In this document: in pieces, positions 1-5,106 of the stretch
How positions within the stretch are numbered: the first letter of the stretch is position 1
How the letters are laid out: each line of letters opens with the position of its first letter
From: JADGOV01 sp040002735
Lineage (GTDB): Bacteria; Actinomycetota; Actinomycetes; JADGOV01
Assembly: GCA_040002735.1 (NCBI GenBank)
Contig: JBDUDX010000016.1
Span: 1 to 8,678, forward strand
DNA length: 8,678 nt
Direction: 5' to 3'
The notes under the pieces: generated by a model
What the model was told of the DNA's origin: nothing
Database searches by the model: none
What the model saw: only the letters and a program-made list of their open reading frames with translations
Program-made: the position numbers and the translations under genes

Positions 1-170
1 GCATCGTCGGTCGCCGCAGTATCGACATCGGCCGCGGGCTTGTGCCCGTTGCCGGCGCTCGAAGTACCGGCGAGCTCCGCGCGCAGTCGATCGAGGTCGG
101 TCTCCGGGCTGAAGTACTTCAGCTCCCGAGCGACCTTCGTCTGCTTGGCCTTGGCTCGGCCGCGCCCCAT
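1..170 (-). CDS. DUF3073 family small basic protein (partial, 3' end outside window)
   Basis: Read on the minus strand from an ATG at 170-168, the first 56 codons are open to the window edge. The protein begins MGRGRAKAKQTKV and continues with ARELKYFSPETDLDRLRAEL, the signature of the actinobacterial DUF3073 family, whose members are usually about 55-80 residues; so the end should lie just left of the window. The N-terminus is rich in Lys/Arg and the tail (GNGHKPAADVDTAATDD) is acidic and probably disordered. A ribosome binding site, AAGGGGG on the minus strand (about 179-185), lies 8 nt before the ATG and supports this start. The function of the family is unknown; the basic head suggests nucleic acid or ribosome contact, which is only inference. 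The dehydrogenase gene lies 158 nt upstream on the same strand. From memory, in Streptomyces and Mycobacterium this gene sits beside purM, which may therefore be just outside. Confidence 0.9.
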   Translation of the reverse strand, partial: MGRGRAKAKQTKVARELKYFSPETDLDRLRAELAGTSSAGNGHKPAADVDTAATDD

Positions 171-266
171 TGGCTCGACCCCCTTGCAGTGCGGAGTCTG
201 GCGTCTCGACCCCGGTCGTGTAGGCGCAATAGATCGGCGCCACGCCTGCGCCGTTGTCGTCGGCTT

Positions 267-272
267 AGATTA
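267..272 (-). promoter_or_regulatory. possible -10 element for the DUF3073 gene
   Basis: The minus strand carries TAATCT here, a fair actinobacterial -10 hexamer, about 97 nt before the DUF3073 start codon. No convincing -35 hexamer lies 16-18 nt further upstream. It would give the small gene its own transcript after the dehydrogenase gene. Weak call, based on one hexamer only. Confidence 0.25.
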
Positions 273-301
273 CCCCGTTCCGCGCAATACGGCGAGCGGC
301 C

Positions 302-320
302 CGCCACGCCGATCGTGGCG
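302..320 (-). terminator. hairpin just after the dehydrogenase gene, possible terminator
   Basis: CGCCACG (302-308) and CGTGGCG (314-320) form a perfect 7-bp stem with a 5-nt loop. It starts 8 nt after the stop codon of the minus-strand dehydrogenase gene (stop at 331-329). There is no T-run after it, so intrinsic termination is uncertain, though actinobacterial terminators often lack one. It would separate the dehydrogenase and DUF3073 transcripts, or act as a 3'-end stabiliser. Confidence 0.35.
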
Positions 321-328
321 ACTATCTG

Positions 329-1411
329 TCAGCGTGGCAGCCAGAGGCGGCGCAGTTGGCCGACCTCGGACATCCGCCGTTCGGCCAGGCGATCAGCCGC
401 CACCACCGGGGAGATGCCTTCCTCGGCAGCCGTGTGAAACACCCGCCGCGTGACGTCGAAGATCGCAGCCGCCTTGGCCCGCGCGCGCGGCTCGGAGTAC
501 CCCTCGATCTCGTCCGCAACCTGGATCAGTCCGCCGGAGTTGACCACGTAATCCGGCGCGTAGACCACGCCCCGATCGGCGAGCAGCTTCTCCACTCCCG
601 GATGGGCCAGTTGATTGTTGGCGGCTCCGCAGACCACGGTGGCAGTCAACTGCCGCACCGTCTCCTCGGTGAGTGCCCCACCCAGCGCGCATGGCGCGTA
701 CACATCCATGTCCTGCGCCGTGAGTTTCGTCACGTCGACCGCCTCGACCCGGTCCGACAGCTGCCGGACGCGCCTCACCGCCGCCGGGTCCACGCCGCCG
801 ACCATCACCGCGGCGCCGTCGGCGAGCAGGTGCTCGACGAGGTGCCGGCCGACTTTGCCCACGCCCGCGATGCCCACCCGGCGGCCGGTGAGCGACGGTG
901 TGCCCCACGCCACCTCGGCCGCCGCCCGCATGCCTTGGAAGACGCCGTACGCGGTCAGAATGGAGGAGTCACCCGCCCCGCCGTAGGCCGGTGACCGGCC
1001 GGTGACGAAGCGGCACTCCCGGGCGACCACGTCCATATCGGCCACGTAGGTGCCCACGTCGCAGGCCGTCAGATATCGGCCGCCGAGGGACTCGACGAAG
1101 CGGCCGTACGCCCGCAGCAGCGCCTCACTCTTCTGGGTCGCCGGGTCGCCGAGGATGACTGCCTTCCCGCCGCCGAGGTCCAGGCCGGCGCAGGCCGCTT
1201 TGTAGGCCATGGCGCGGGAGAGGTTCAGCACGTCGTCCAGTGCCGCGGCCTCGCTGGCGTACGGGTAGAACCGCGTGCCGCCCAGGGCCGGCCCGAGTGC
1301 CGTGGAATAGATCGCAATGATGGCCCGCAGCCCCGACGCCGGATCCGAGCAGAACATCACCTGCTCGTGCCCGGAGCCGCGAAAGACGCTCGTCGGCCGC
1401 TCGGACATCAT
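329..1411 (-). CDS. vdh: valine/leucine dehydrogenase (Glu/Leu/Phe/Val dehydrogenase family)
   Basis: This 360-residue protein catalyses NAD-dependent oxidative deamination of branched-chain amino acids to 2-oxo acids and ammonia, in the cytoplasm. The length fits Streptomyces valine dehydrogenase (about 364), which it closely resembles from memory. Visible landmarks: GGTRFYPY (44-51); substrate-binding Lys71 in MAYKAA; catalytic Lys83 in LGGGKAVI; Asp118 in TACDVGTY; the Rossmann glycine motif GVGKVG (183-188) with Asp208 at the end of the next strand, favouring NAD over NADP; and CGAANNQL (261-268) and VVNSGG (289-294) in the nucleotide-binding domain. The gene opens with ATG-ATG (1411-1406), and the N-terminal GHEQV block matches the family, so no later start is likely. 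No normal ribosome binding site is present; translation may be near-leaderless. Branched-chain 2-oxo acids feed branched fatty acid and polyketide synthesis in actinomycetes. Valine versus leucine preference cannot be read from the sequence. Confidence 0.93.
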   Translation of the reverse strand: MMSERPTSVFRGSGHEQVMFCSDPASGLRAIIAIYSTALGPALGGTRFYPYASEAAALDDVLNLSRAMAYKAACAGLDLGGGKAVILGDPATQKSEALLRAYGRFVESLGGRYLTACDVGTYVADMDVVARECRFVTGRSPAYGGAGDSSILTAYGVFQGMRAAAEVAWGTPSLTGRRVGIAGVGKVGRHLVEHLLADGAAVMVGGVDPAAVRRVRQLSDRVEAVDVTKLTAQDMDVYAPCALGGALTEETVRQLTATVVCGAANNQLAHPGVEKLLADRGVVYAPDYVVNSGGLIQVADEIEGYSEPRARAKAAAIFDVTRRVFHTAAEEGISPVVAADRLAERRMSEVGQLRRLWLPR

Positions 1412-1665
1412 GAGGAAATCAGCCTACTTCCCCGGCTGATCGCTCGGCCGACCGAAGGTTGCCGGGTTCCGTGCATGGTCACTTAAAAGGAGGAGAGATT
1501 CGGTATTGGTAGCGCTGCGCGACTAGTCGTGGCACTCTGTACCTAGTACCACCAAGGTCGAAAAGATAGCCCTCTTGGGCCATACCGGGCAGAGCCGACA
1601 AGCAGCACGATACGTACGAGGGCACGGCGACGTCGAGCCCGACACATTTTATTGGGAGGGACCCC
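1412..1665. promoter_or_regulatory. divergent intergenic region between vdh and bldC
   Basis: This 254-bp region must hold the promoters of both divergent genes and is less GC-rich than the coding DNA. Next to vdh it contains an inverted repeat (ATCAGCC 1418-1424, GGCTGAT 1434-1440) and a minus-strand TAGGCT (1426-1421) ending 9 nt before the vdh ATG, a possible -10 for a near-leaderless mRNA. In the middle are a purine tract AAAAGGAGGAGAG (1485-1497) and a perfect 10-bp palindrome CGACTAGTCG (1520-1529), a possible operator. No -35/-10 pair of good quality was found for bldC. No coding sequence is supported: the short open frames here end within a few codons or are antisense shadows. Confidence 0.5.
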
Positions 1666-1869
1666 ATGAGCACTCGTACGTCGGAAGCCGAGCCGCTGCT
1701 CACCCCCGCGGAAGTCGCCACCATGTTCCGCGTCGATCCGAAAACCGTCACGCGGTGGGCGAAGGCCGGCAAGCTCACGTCGATCCGGACCCTGGGTGGA
1801 CACCGGCGTTACCGGGAAACCGAAGTCCGAGCCCTGCTCGGCGGGATCCCCAGCCCACGCACGGAGTAG
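1666..1869 (+). CDS. bldC: BldC, MerR-like developmental transcriptional regulator
   Basis: This 67-residue protein is a near-match to Streptomyces BldC (68 residues), a single winged-helix DNA-binding domain related to MerR that lacks the effector-binding domain and binds DNA as head-to-tail oligomers on direct repeats, delaying sporulation genes. The whole core is visible: LLTPAEVATMFRVDPKTVTR (11-30), the helix-turn-helix, then WAKAGKLTSIRTLGGHRRYR with the basic wing GGHRRYR (44-50), and EVRALLGGIP. The start ATG is preceded by GGGAGGG (1654-1660) at 5 nt spacing, a good ribosome binding site. It is divergent from vdh and convergent with the tRNA cluster, so it is probably monocistronic. 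Homologues occur in many non-sporulating actinobacteria, so presence does not prove sporulation. Identification is very secure; the regulon here is unknown. Confidence 0.97.
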   Translation: MSTRTSEAEPLLTPAEVATMFRVDPKTVTRWAKAGKLTSIRTLGGHRRYRETEVRALLGGIPSPRTE

Positions 1870-1873
1870 GACG

Positions 1874-1909
1874 CCACCAGCGCCTTCACGTGATGGGGCT
1901 CCGCGGTGG
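1874..1909. terminator. imperfect hairpin between convergent bldC and tRNA-Phe
   Basis: CCACC-A-GCG (1874-1882) can pair with CGC-GGTGG (1902-1909), giving an 8-bp stem with one bulged A. It lies 5 nt past the bldC stop and about 33 nt past the tRNA-Phe 3' end on the other strand, so it could end both transcripts. There is no T-run on either side. The motif CGCGGTGGG is repeated at 1902-1910 and 1928-1936, so a second pairing is possible. Confidence 0.3.
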
Positions 1910-1941
1910 GGGGTCGTCATGGGATCGCGCGGTGGGAATCG

Positions 1942-2018
1942 TGGTGGGCAGGGGCGGGGTCGAACCGCCGACCTCTCGCTTTTCAGGCGAGCGCTCGTAC
2001 CGACTGAGCTACCTGCCC
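1942..2018 (-). tRNA. tRNA-Phe (anticodon GAA), CCA encoded
   Basis: The minus strand folds into a full cloverleaf: acceptor GGGCAGG pairs perfectly with CCTGCCC, D-stem GCTC/GAGC, anticodon stem CTCGC/GCGAG enclosing the loop CTGAAAA with anticodon GAA, and T-arm GGCGG-TTCGACC-CCGCC. The mature body is 74 nt (2018-1945) with discriminator A, and the 3' CCA is encoded (1944-1942). It is the last gene of the three-tRNA cluster; 23 nt separate it from tRNA-Asp. The encoded CCA distinguishes it from its two neighbours. Confidence 0.98.
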
Positions 2019-2041
2019 CTGCGTAGTTGCGAGCCAGGGAG

Positions 2042-2116
2042 CGGTCCCGACGGGATTTGAACCCGCGACCTCCGCCTTGACAGGGCGGCGTGCACTCCAA
2101 ACTGCACTACGGGACC
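2042..2116 (-). tRNA. tRNA-Asp (anticodon GTC)
   Basis: The minus strand gives a 75-nt cloverleaf: acceptor GGTCCCG with CGGGACC, D-stem GTGC/GCAC, anticodon stem CCGCC/GGCGG enclosing CTGTCAA with anticodon GTC, T-arm GCGGG-TTCAAAT-CCCGT with one G-U pair, and discriminator G, the aspartate identity base. No CCA is encoded, so it must be added by the nucleotidyltransferase. It is the middle gene of the cluster; the spacer toward tRNA-Glu holds a tandem repeat. Confidence 0.98.
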
Positions 2117-2131
2117 TCGTGTGCTGATGGA

Positions 2132-2191
2132 ACCGTACTCGCTCACACCGTACTCGATCACACCGTACTCAATCACGCCGTACTCGCAACC
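2132..2191. repeat. four tandem copies of a 15-bp repeat in a tRNA spacer
   Basis: Four head-to-tail units lie at 2132-2146, 2147-2161, 2162-2176 and 2177-2191. The plus-strand consensus is ACCGTACTCGATCAC. Unit 1 differs at one base and unit 3 at one base; unit 4 begins with G and diverges in its last five bases. The array fills most of the 87-bp spacer between tRNA-Glu and tRNA-Asp, so it is transcribed inside the precursor and removed during processing. Fifteen bases keep any frame open, and the minus-strand frame reads as EYGVI repeats, but nothing suggests it is translated. It probably arose by slippage; a role is unknown. Confidence 0.9.
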
Positions 2192-2203
2192 CACGATGGC
2201 GCG

Positions 2204-2276
2204 TGCCCCCAACGGGATTCGAACCCGTGCTGCCGCCTTGAAAGGGCGGTGTCCTGGGCCGCTAGACGATGAGGGC
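2204..2276 (-). tRNA. tRNA-Glu (anticodon TTC)
   Basis: The minus strand gives a 73-nt cloverleaf very like E. coli tRNA-Glu: acceptor GCCCTCA with TGGGGGC (one U-G pair), D-arm GTC-TAGCGGCCCAG-GAC, anticodon stem CCGCC/GGCGG enclosing CTTTCAA with anticodon TTC, T-arm ACGGG-TTCGAAT-CCCGT, and discriminator A. No CCA is encoded. It is the first gene of the Glu-Asp-Phe transcript, with its 5' end roughly 23 nt after the predicted transcription start. Confidence 0.98.
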
Positions 2277-2305
2277 GTCATCGGTTTGCCGTTGGAAACG
2301 ACAGC

Positions 2306-2335
2306 AGTCTACGGGTAGCTGCAACGTGCCGCCAA
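2306..2335 (-). promoter_or_regulatory. promoter of the Glu-Asp-Phe tRNA operon
   Basis: On the minus strand, TTGGCG (2335-2330) is followed after 18 nt by TAGACT (2311-2306), a good housekeeping sigma-factor promoter. Transcription would start near 2299, about 23 nt before tRNA-Glu. This is the only strong promoter upstream of the cluster, so one transcript likely covers all three tRNAs. Confidence 0.65.
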
Positions 2336-2385
2336 GCTGGCACGGAGGCCCGAGGAGACGGGCCGACCGCGCCGTTCTACCCCAC

Positions 2386-2391
2386 TACGAT
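2386..2391 (+). promoter_or_regulatory. -10 element for leaderless phosphatase mRNA
   Basis: TACGAT ends 6 nt before the GTG at 2398, the spacing expected if transcription starts on the G of the start codon itself. The region upstream of the GTG (GAAAAA) has no Shine-Dalgarno sequence, which fits a leaderless mRNA. No clear -35 hexamer is present 16-18 nt further upstream (CCGACC at 17). Confidence 0.5.
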
Positions 2392-2397
2392 GAAAAA

Positions 2398-4605
2398 GTG
2401 ACATTGAGTGAGGCGGCCTCGGAAGGGCTGTCTCGCCGACTCGCCTATCTCGATAACCTCGTTCCCGCCCTCGCCGCCGCCGAATCCTCCGCCGCGGTCG
2501 CCGCGGTGTCGCTGCGCGGGGCGGCGGAGTTCTTCCACGCCCGCGGCGCCTTGCTGGCCGAGGTGACTGCCGATGGCGGACTTGATCTGGCAGCGGCCTC
2601 GATCGTCCCGCCCGATCTGCGGTCCGCCGCCGAGCGGGCCGGGCTGATGTCCAAGGCCGCTCTGGCTCGGGTGCGGCAGGGGCAACTGCGGAGCCGTTCA
2701 CCGGTCGGTCCGCTGGTCACCGCCCCGTTGATGATCCGTAACGATCTGCTGGGGGTGCTGATCCTCGGCTACGCCGATGATGCCGGGTGCGCCCAGAGTG
2801 ACCTGGAGTTCCTGCCCACCGTGGCCGCGCAGTGCGCGCTGTCCCTGGTACGGACCAGGCTGTACGAAGCCGAGCATGCCGCCCGGGAGCGACTGGGTTT
2901 TCTGGTCGACGCCGGCACGGCCCTCGCCGGCAGCCTGGAGTTGGAAGAGACCCTGGACCGGCTCGCCGGACTGGTCGTCCCGCATCTGGCCGACTGGTGC
3001 GCCATTCACGTCGAGGAAAATGGCCGGCTGCGCCAGATGGCACTGCGGCATCGCGATCCCGGTGCCGTCGGCGCGGTGGCCAGCATGCTGTCCCAGTTGC
3101 CGCTGAATCGCAGCGCGCCGTACGGCGCCGGCGCAGTGCTGGCCGCGGGGCGCAGTCAGGCCTTGCCGAGCTTTCGAGACGACATCAAGGTGGGCCTCGC
3201 TGCCGGCAACGTCACCGTGCTGGGGGCCCTGCGCCGGTTGCCGCTCGGCGCTGGGCTGATCGTGCCGCTCAGTGTTCCCGGGCGGACTCTCGGCGCCATC
3301 ACGCTGATCCGCGAAGCGGGTCCGCCCTACGCGGACGTCGACGTCGAGGTGGCCGAGGAACTGGGCAAGCGGGCCGGCCTGGCGGTGGACTCGGCCCTGG
3401 CGCACCGTCTGGTGCAGCAGGCCTTTCGCGAACGGGATGCAGCGGCGGATGTGGCCGACCTGGAGCGGGAGCGGCTGACCGGATTGCTGGAACAGTTGCC
3501 CGTGGGTGTTGTCCTCGCCGAGGCCCGCTCGGGGCGGATCCGGCTGTCCAATCGCGCGACCGAGCGCATCTGGGGCGAGCCCTTCGAGTTGGGTCAGGTC
3601 GAGGAGTACGCCGAACGACTGAGTACCCGCCCGGACGGGTCGGTGATGGCGCCCGAGGATTGGCCCCTGGTGCAGGCCATCCGGGACGGCGTGGAAAGCC
3701 GCGGTGAGCGGGTGGCGTTCACCCGGGCCGACGGCAGCCGATGCTTCCTGGAGATCAGCGCTGGGCCGGTTCGCGACCGGATCGGTGACGTGGTGGCCGG
3801 GGTCGCCGTGTTCAGCGATGTCAGTGATCGGGTAGCCGCCGAGCAGGCGCTGGCCGCCAGCGAGCAGCGGGCGAACGCGCTGGCGCACACTCTGCAGGAG
3901 AGCCTGCTGCCGCCGGCGTTGCCCGAGGTCCCCGGGTTGGAACTGGCGGCGGCCTACCGACCGGTGGGGCAGGGCGTCGAGGTGGGCGGGGACTTCTACG
4001 ACGTCACCGGAACCGCCCGCGAGGACGAGTGGGCCGTGGTGATCGGCGATGTCTGCGGTAAGGGCGCCCCGGCGGCGGCCGTCACCGCCCTGGCTCGGCA
4101 CACCATCCGAGCAGCCGGACTGCGCGCCCGACGGCCCTCAGTGATCTTGCGGCAGCTCAACGAGGTCATGATCCGGCATGCCACCGAGCGGCCGTTTCTC
4201 ACTGCCGTCTATGCCAGCCTGCGCCGGATGGACGACGACGCGCAACCGTACCGGTTGACCCTCGCCGTGGGCGGTCATCCGCTGCCGATGCTGCTGCGGG
4301 CCGACGGCAAGGTGGGTACCGTCGGTCAGCCTGGGAGCCTCATCGGGATCCTGGAGGAGGCCGAGTTCACCGATGAGGTGGTATCGCTGGCCCACGGCGA
4401 TGTACTGCTGCTCTTCACCGACGGGCTCACCGAAGCCCGGGCCGGGGTGGAGTTCTTCGGCGACACGCGGCTCCGCGACGCGCTCTCGCGCTGTGCCGGA
4501 GGAAGCGCGGCCGATGTGGTCGCGGGCGTACTGGCGGCGGTGGACAAGTTCTCGGCCGGGAGGCAGCGCGATGACGTTGCCCTATTTGCCCTTCGGGTCA
4601 GGTAG
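2398..4605 (+). CDS. GAF-GAF-PAS sensor PP2C-type phosphatase (RsbU/SpoIIE family)
   Basis: A 735-residue soluble sensor phosphatase. The order is GAF (about 10-155), a second GAF (about 164-340), a short helical linker rich in Glu/Arg, PAS (about 360-480), a coiled segment ending LQESLLPP (499-506), and a PP2C/SpoIIE catalytic domain (about 515-735). The metal-binding aspartates are all present: GGDFYD (Asp532, Asp535), IGDVCGKG (Asp551), FTDGLTEA (Asp675) and RQRDDVAL (Asp725/726), so it should be active. Family members dephosphorylate a Ser/Thr on an anti-sigma-factor antagonist, releasing a sigma factor in response to a signal sensed by GAF/PAS. The GTG start is chosen because the GAF homology follows it, a -10 hexamer lies 6 nt before it, and the longer open frame would begin inside tRNA-Glu. 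No transmembrane segment, kinase domain, antagonist or sigma gene is adjacent, so the partner and the ligand are unknown. It appears monocistronic. Confidence 0.93.
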   Translation: MTLSEAASEGLSRRLAYLDNLVPALAAAESSAAVAAVSLRGAAEFFHARGALLAEVTADGGLDLAAASIVPPDLRSAAERAGLMSKAALARVRQGQLRSRSPVGPLVTAPLMIRNDLLGVLILGYADDAGCAQSDLEFLPTVAAQCALSLVRTRLYEAEHAARERLGFLVDAGTALAGSLELEETLDRLAGLVVPHLADWCAIHVEENGRLRQMALRHRDPGAVGAVASMLSQLPLNRSAPYGAGAVLAAGRSQALPSFRDDIKVGLAAGNVTVLGALRRLPLGAGLIVPLSVPGRTLGAITLIREAGPPYADVDVEVAEELGKRAGLAVDSALAHRLVQQAFRERDAAADVADLERERLTGLLEQLPVGVVLAEARSGRIRLSNRATERIWGEPFELGQVEEYAERLSTRPDGSVMAPEDWPLVQAIRDGVESRGERVAFTRADGSRCFLEISAGPVRDRIGDVVAGVAVFSDVSDRVAAEQALAASEQRANALAHTLQESLLPPALPEVPGLELAAAYRPVGQGVEVGGDFYDVTGTAREDEWAVVIGDVCGKGAPAAAVTALARHTIRAAGLRARRPSVILRQLNEVMIRHATERPFLTAVYASLRRMDDDAQPYRLTLAVGGHPLPMLLRADGKVGTVGQPGSLIGILEEAEFTDEVVSLAHGDVLLLFTDGLTEARAGVEFFGDTRLRDALSRCAGGSAADVVAGVLAAVDKFSAGRQRDDVALFALRVR

Positions 4606-4642
4606 TCTGTCGCCCGGTCGCAAGTTCCCTGGATGTGTTGCA

Positions 4643-4665
4643 CGCCCGCGGAACGCTTGTGGGCG
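4643..4665 (+). terminator. hairpin after the phosphatase gene, possible terminator
   Basis: CGCCCGC (4643-4649) and GTGGGCG (4659-4665) form a 7-bp stem with one G-U pair and a 9-nt loop, 37 nt past the phosphatase stop codon. It ends immediately before the -35 of the cspA promoter, where a terminator is expected. No U-tract follows. Confidence 0.35.
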
Positions 4666-4666
4666 G

Positions 4667-4696
4667 TTGCCTGCGGTGACCCGGTCGTCGTAACAT
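4667..4696 (+). promoter_or_regulatory. cspA promoter
   Basis: TTGCCT (4667-4672) and TAACAT (4691-4696) are separated by 18 nt, a good housekeeping-type promoter. Transcription would start near 4703, leaving an untranslated leader of only about 30 nt, too short for the long thermosensing leader of E. coli cspA. The in-frame ATG at 4695 lies within the -10 and is not a start. Confidence 0.6.
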
Positions 4697-4733
4697 GCGG
4701 CGCCGACATTCGTCTTCAGCAGGAGAGCAGCAC

Positions 4734-4940
4734 ATGCCCGAGGGCACCGTTAAGTGGTTCAACGCCGAGAAGGGTTTCGGTTTCATCGCCGTCGACGGTG
4801 GTGGGGCTGACGTCTTCGTTCACTACTCGGCCATCGACGCACAGGGTTACCGCAGCCTTGAGGAGAACCAGCGCGTCGAGTTCGAGATCACCCAGGGTCA
4901 GAAAGGCCCGCAGGCGGAGCGGGTTCGTCCGGTTCGCTAA
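4734..4940 (+). CDS. cspA: cold-shock domain RNA chaperone CspA
   Basis: A complete 68-residue single cold-shock domain. It binds single-stranded RNA and DNA and melts RNA secondary structure in the cytoplasm. The sequence starts MPEGTVKWFNAEKGFGFI, with RNP1 KGFGFI (13-18) and RNP2 VFVHYS (27-32), and ends in the usual LEENQRVEFEI...KGPQAERV block; it closely resembles the CspA type of Mycobacterium. The start is fixed by AGGAG (4721-4725) 8 nt before the ATG and by the family N-terminus. It has its own promoter and is probably monocistronic, followed by a strong hairpin region. Paralogues are common in actinobacteria, and whether this copy is cold-induced or constitutive cannot be told; the short leader points to constitutive or growth-linked expression. 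Confidence 0.97.
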   Translation: MPEGTVKWFNAEKGFGFIAVDGGGADVFVHYSAIDAQGYRSLEENQRVEFEITQGQKGPQAERVRPVR

Positions 4941-4991
4941 GCCCCGTCCACCTTCGCGGACCGCATCGCGTATCCGCCCTCTTGTTTGTGA

Positions 4992-5047
4992 TGAGCGCTC
5001 GACTCGGCAGGACCTGGGTCGGGCGCTCAGCACGTTCTGCCGAGTCG
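4992..5047 (+). terminator. two overlapping, mutually exclusive hairpins after cspA
   Basis: Hairpin A pairs TGAGCGCTCGACTCGG (4992-5007) with CTGGGTCGGGCGCTCA (5014-5029): 16 bp, three of them G-U in the plus-strand RNA, with a 6-nt loop. Hairpin B pairs CGACTCGGCAG (5000-5010) perfectly with CTGCCGAGTCG (5037-5047): 11 bp, 26-nt loop. They share 5000-5007, so only one can form fully. The G-U pairs of A would be A-C mismatches in minus-strand RNA, pointing to a role in the plus-strand transcript. Position, about 50 nt past the cspA stop, suits a terminator, but no U-tract follows; an attenuator for the downstream gene is the alternative. Confidence 0.55.
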
Positions 5048-5106
5048 GTGTCCGGTTGGGCCGACCCCGGATGCGGTCGATGTGGGCCGGATAGCCTGCC
5101 GAGATA

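Noticed and set aside
40..453. Plus-strand frames at the left edge
   Set aside because: They are antisense to the DUF3073 gene and to the end of vdh, both recognised on the minus strand.
1475..1486. ATG-GTC-ACT-TAA mini frame before the purine tract
   Set aside because: It has three codons, no upstream ribosome binding site and no evidence of translation.
2132..2191. CRISPR-like array
   Set aside because: The 15-bp units abut one another with no spacers between them, and no cas gene is near.
2009..2281. Minus-strand frame with EYGVI repeats across tRNA-Asp, the tandem repeat and tRNA-Glu
   Set aside because: It consists largely of translated tRNA sequence. The repeat stays open only because its unit is 15 bp. 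There is no ribosome binding site.
2698..4101. 467-codon open frame on the minus strand opposite the phosphatase gene
   Set aside because: It is antisense to a clearly conserved GAF-PAS-PP2C protein. Its translation is low-complexity, rich in Gly, Gln, Arg and His, as expected for a shadow frame in GC-rich DNA, and it has no recognisable domain.
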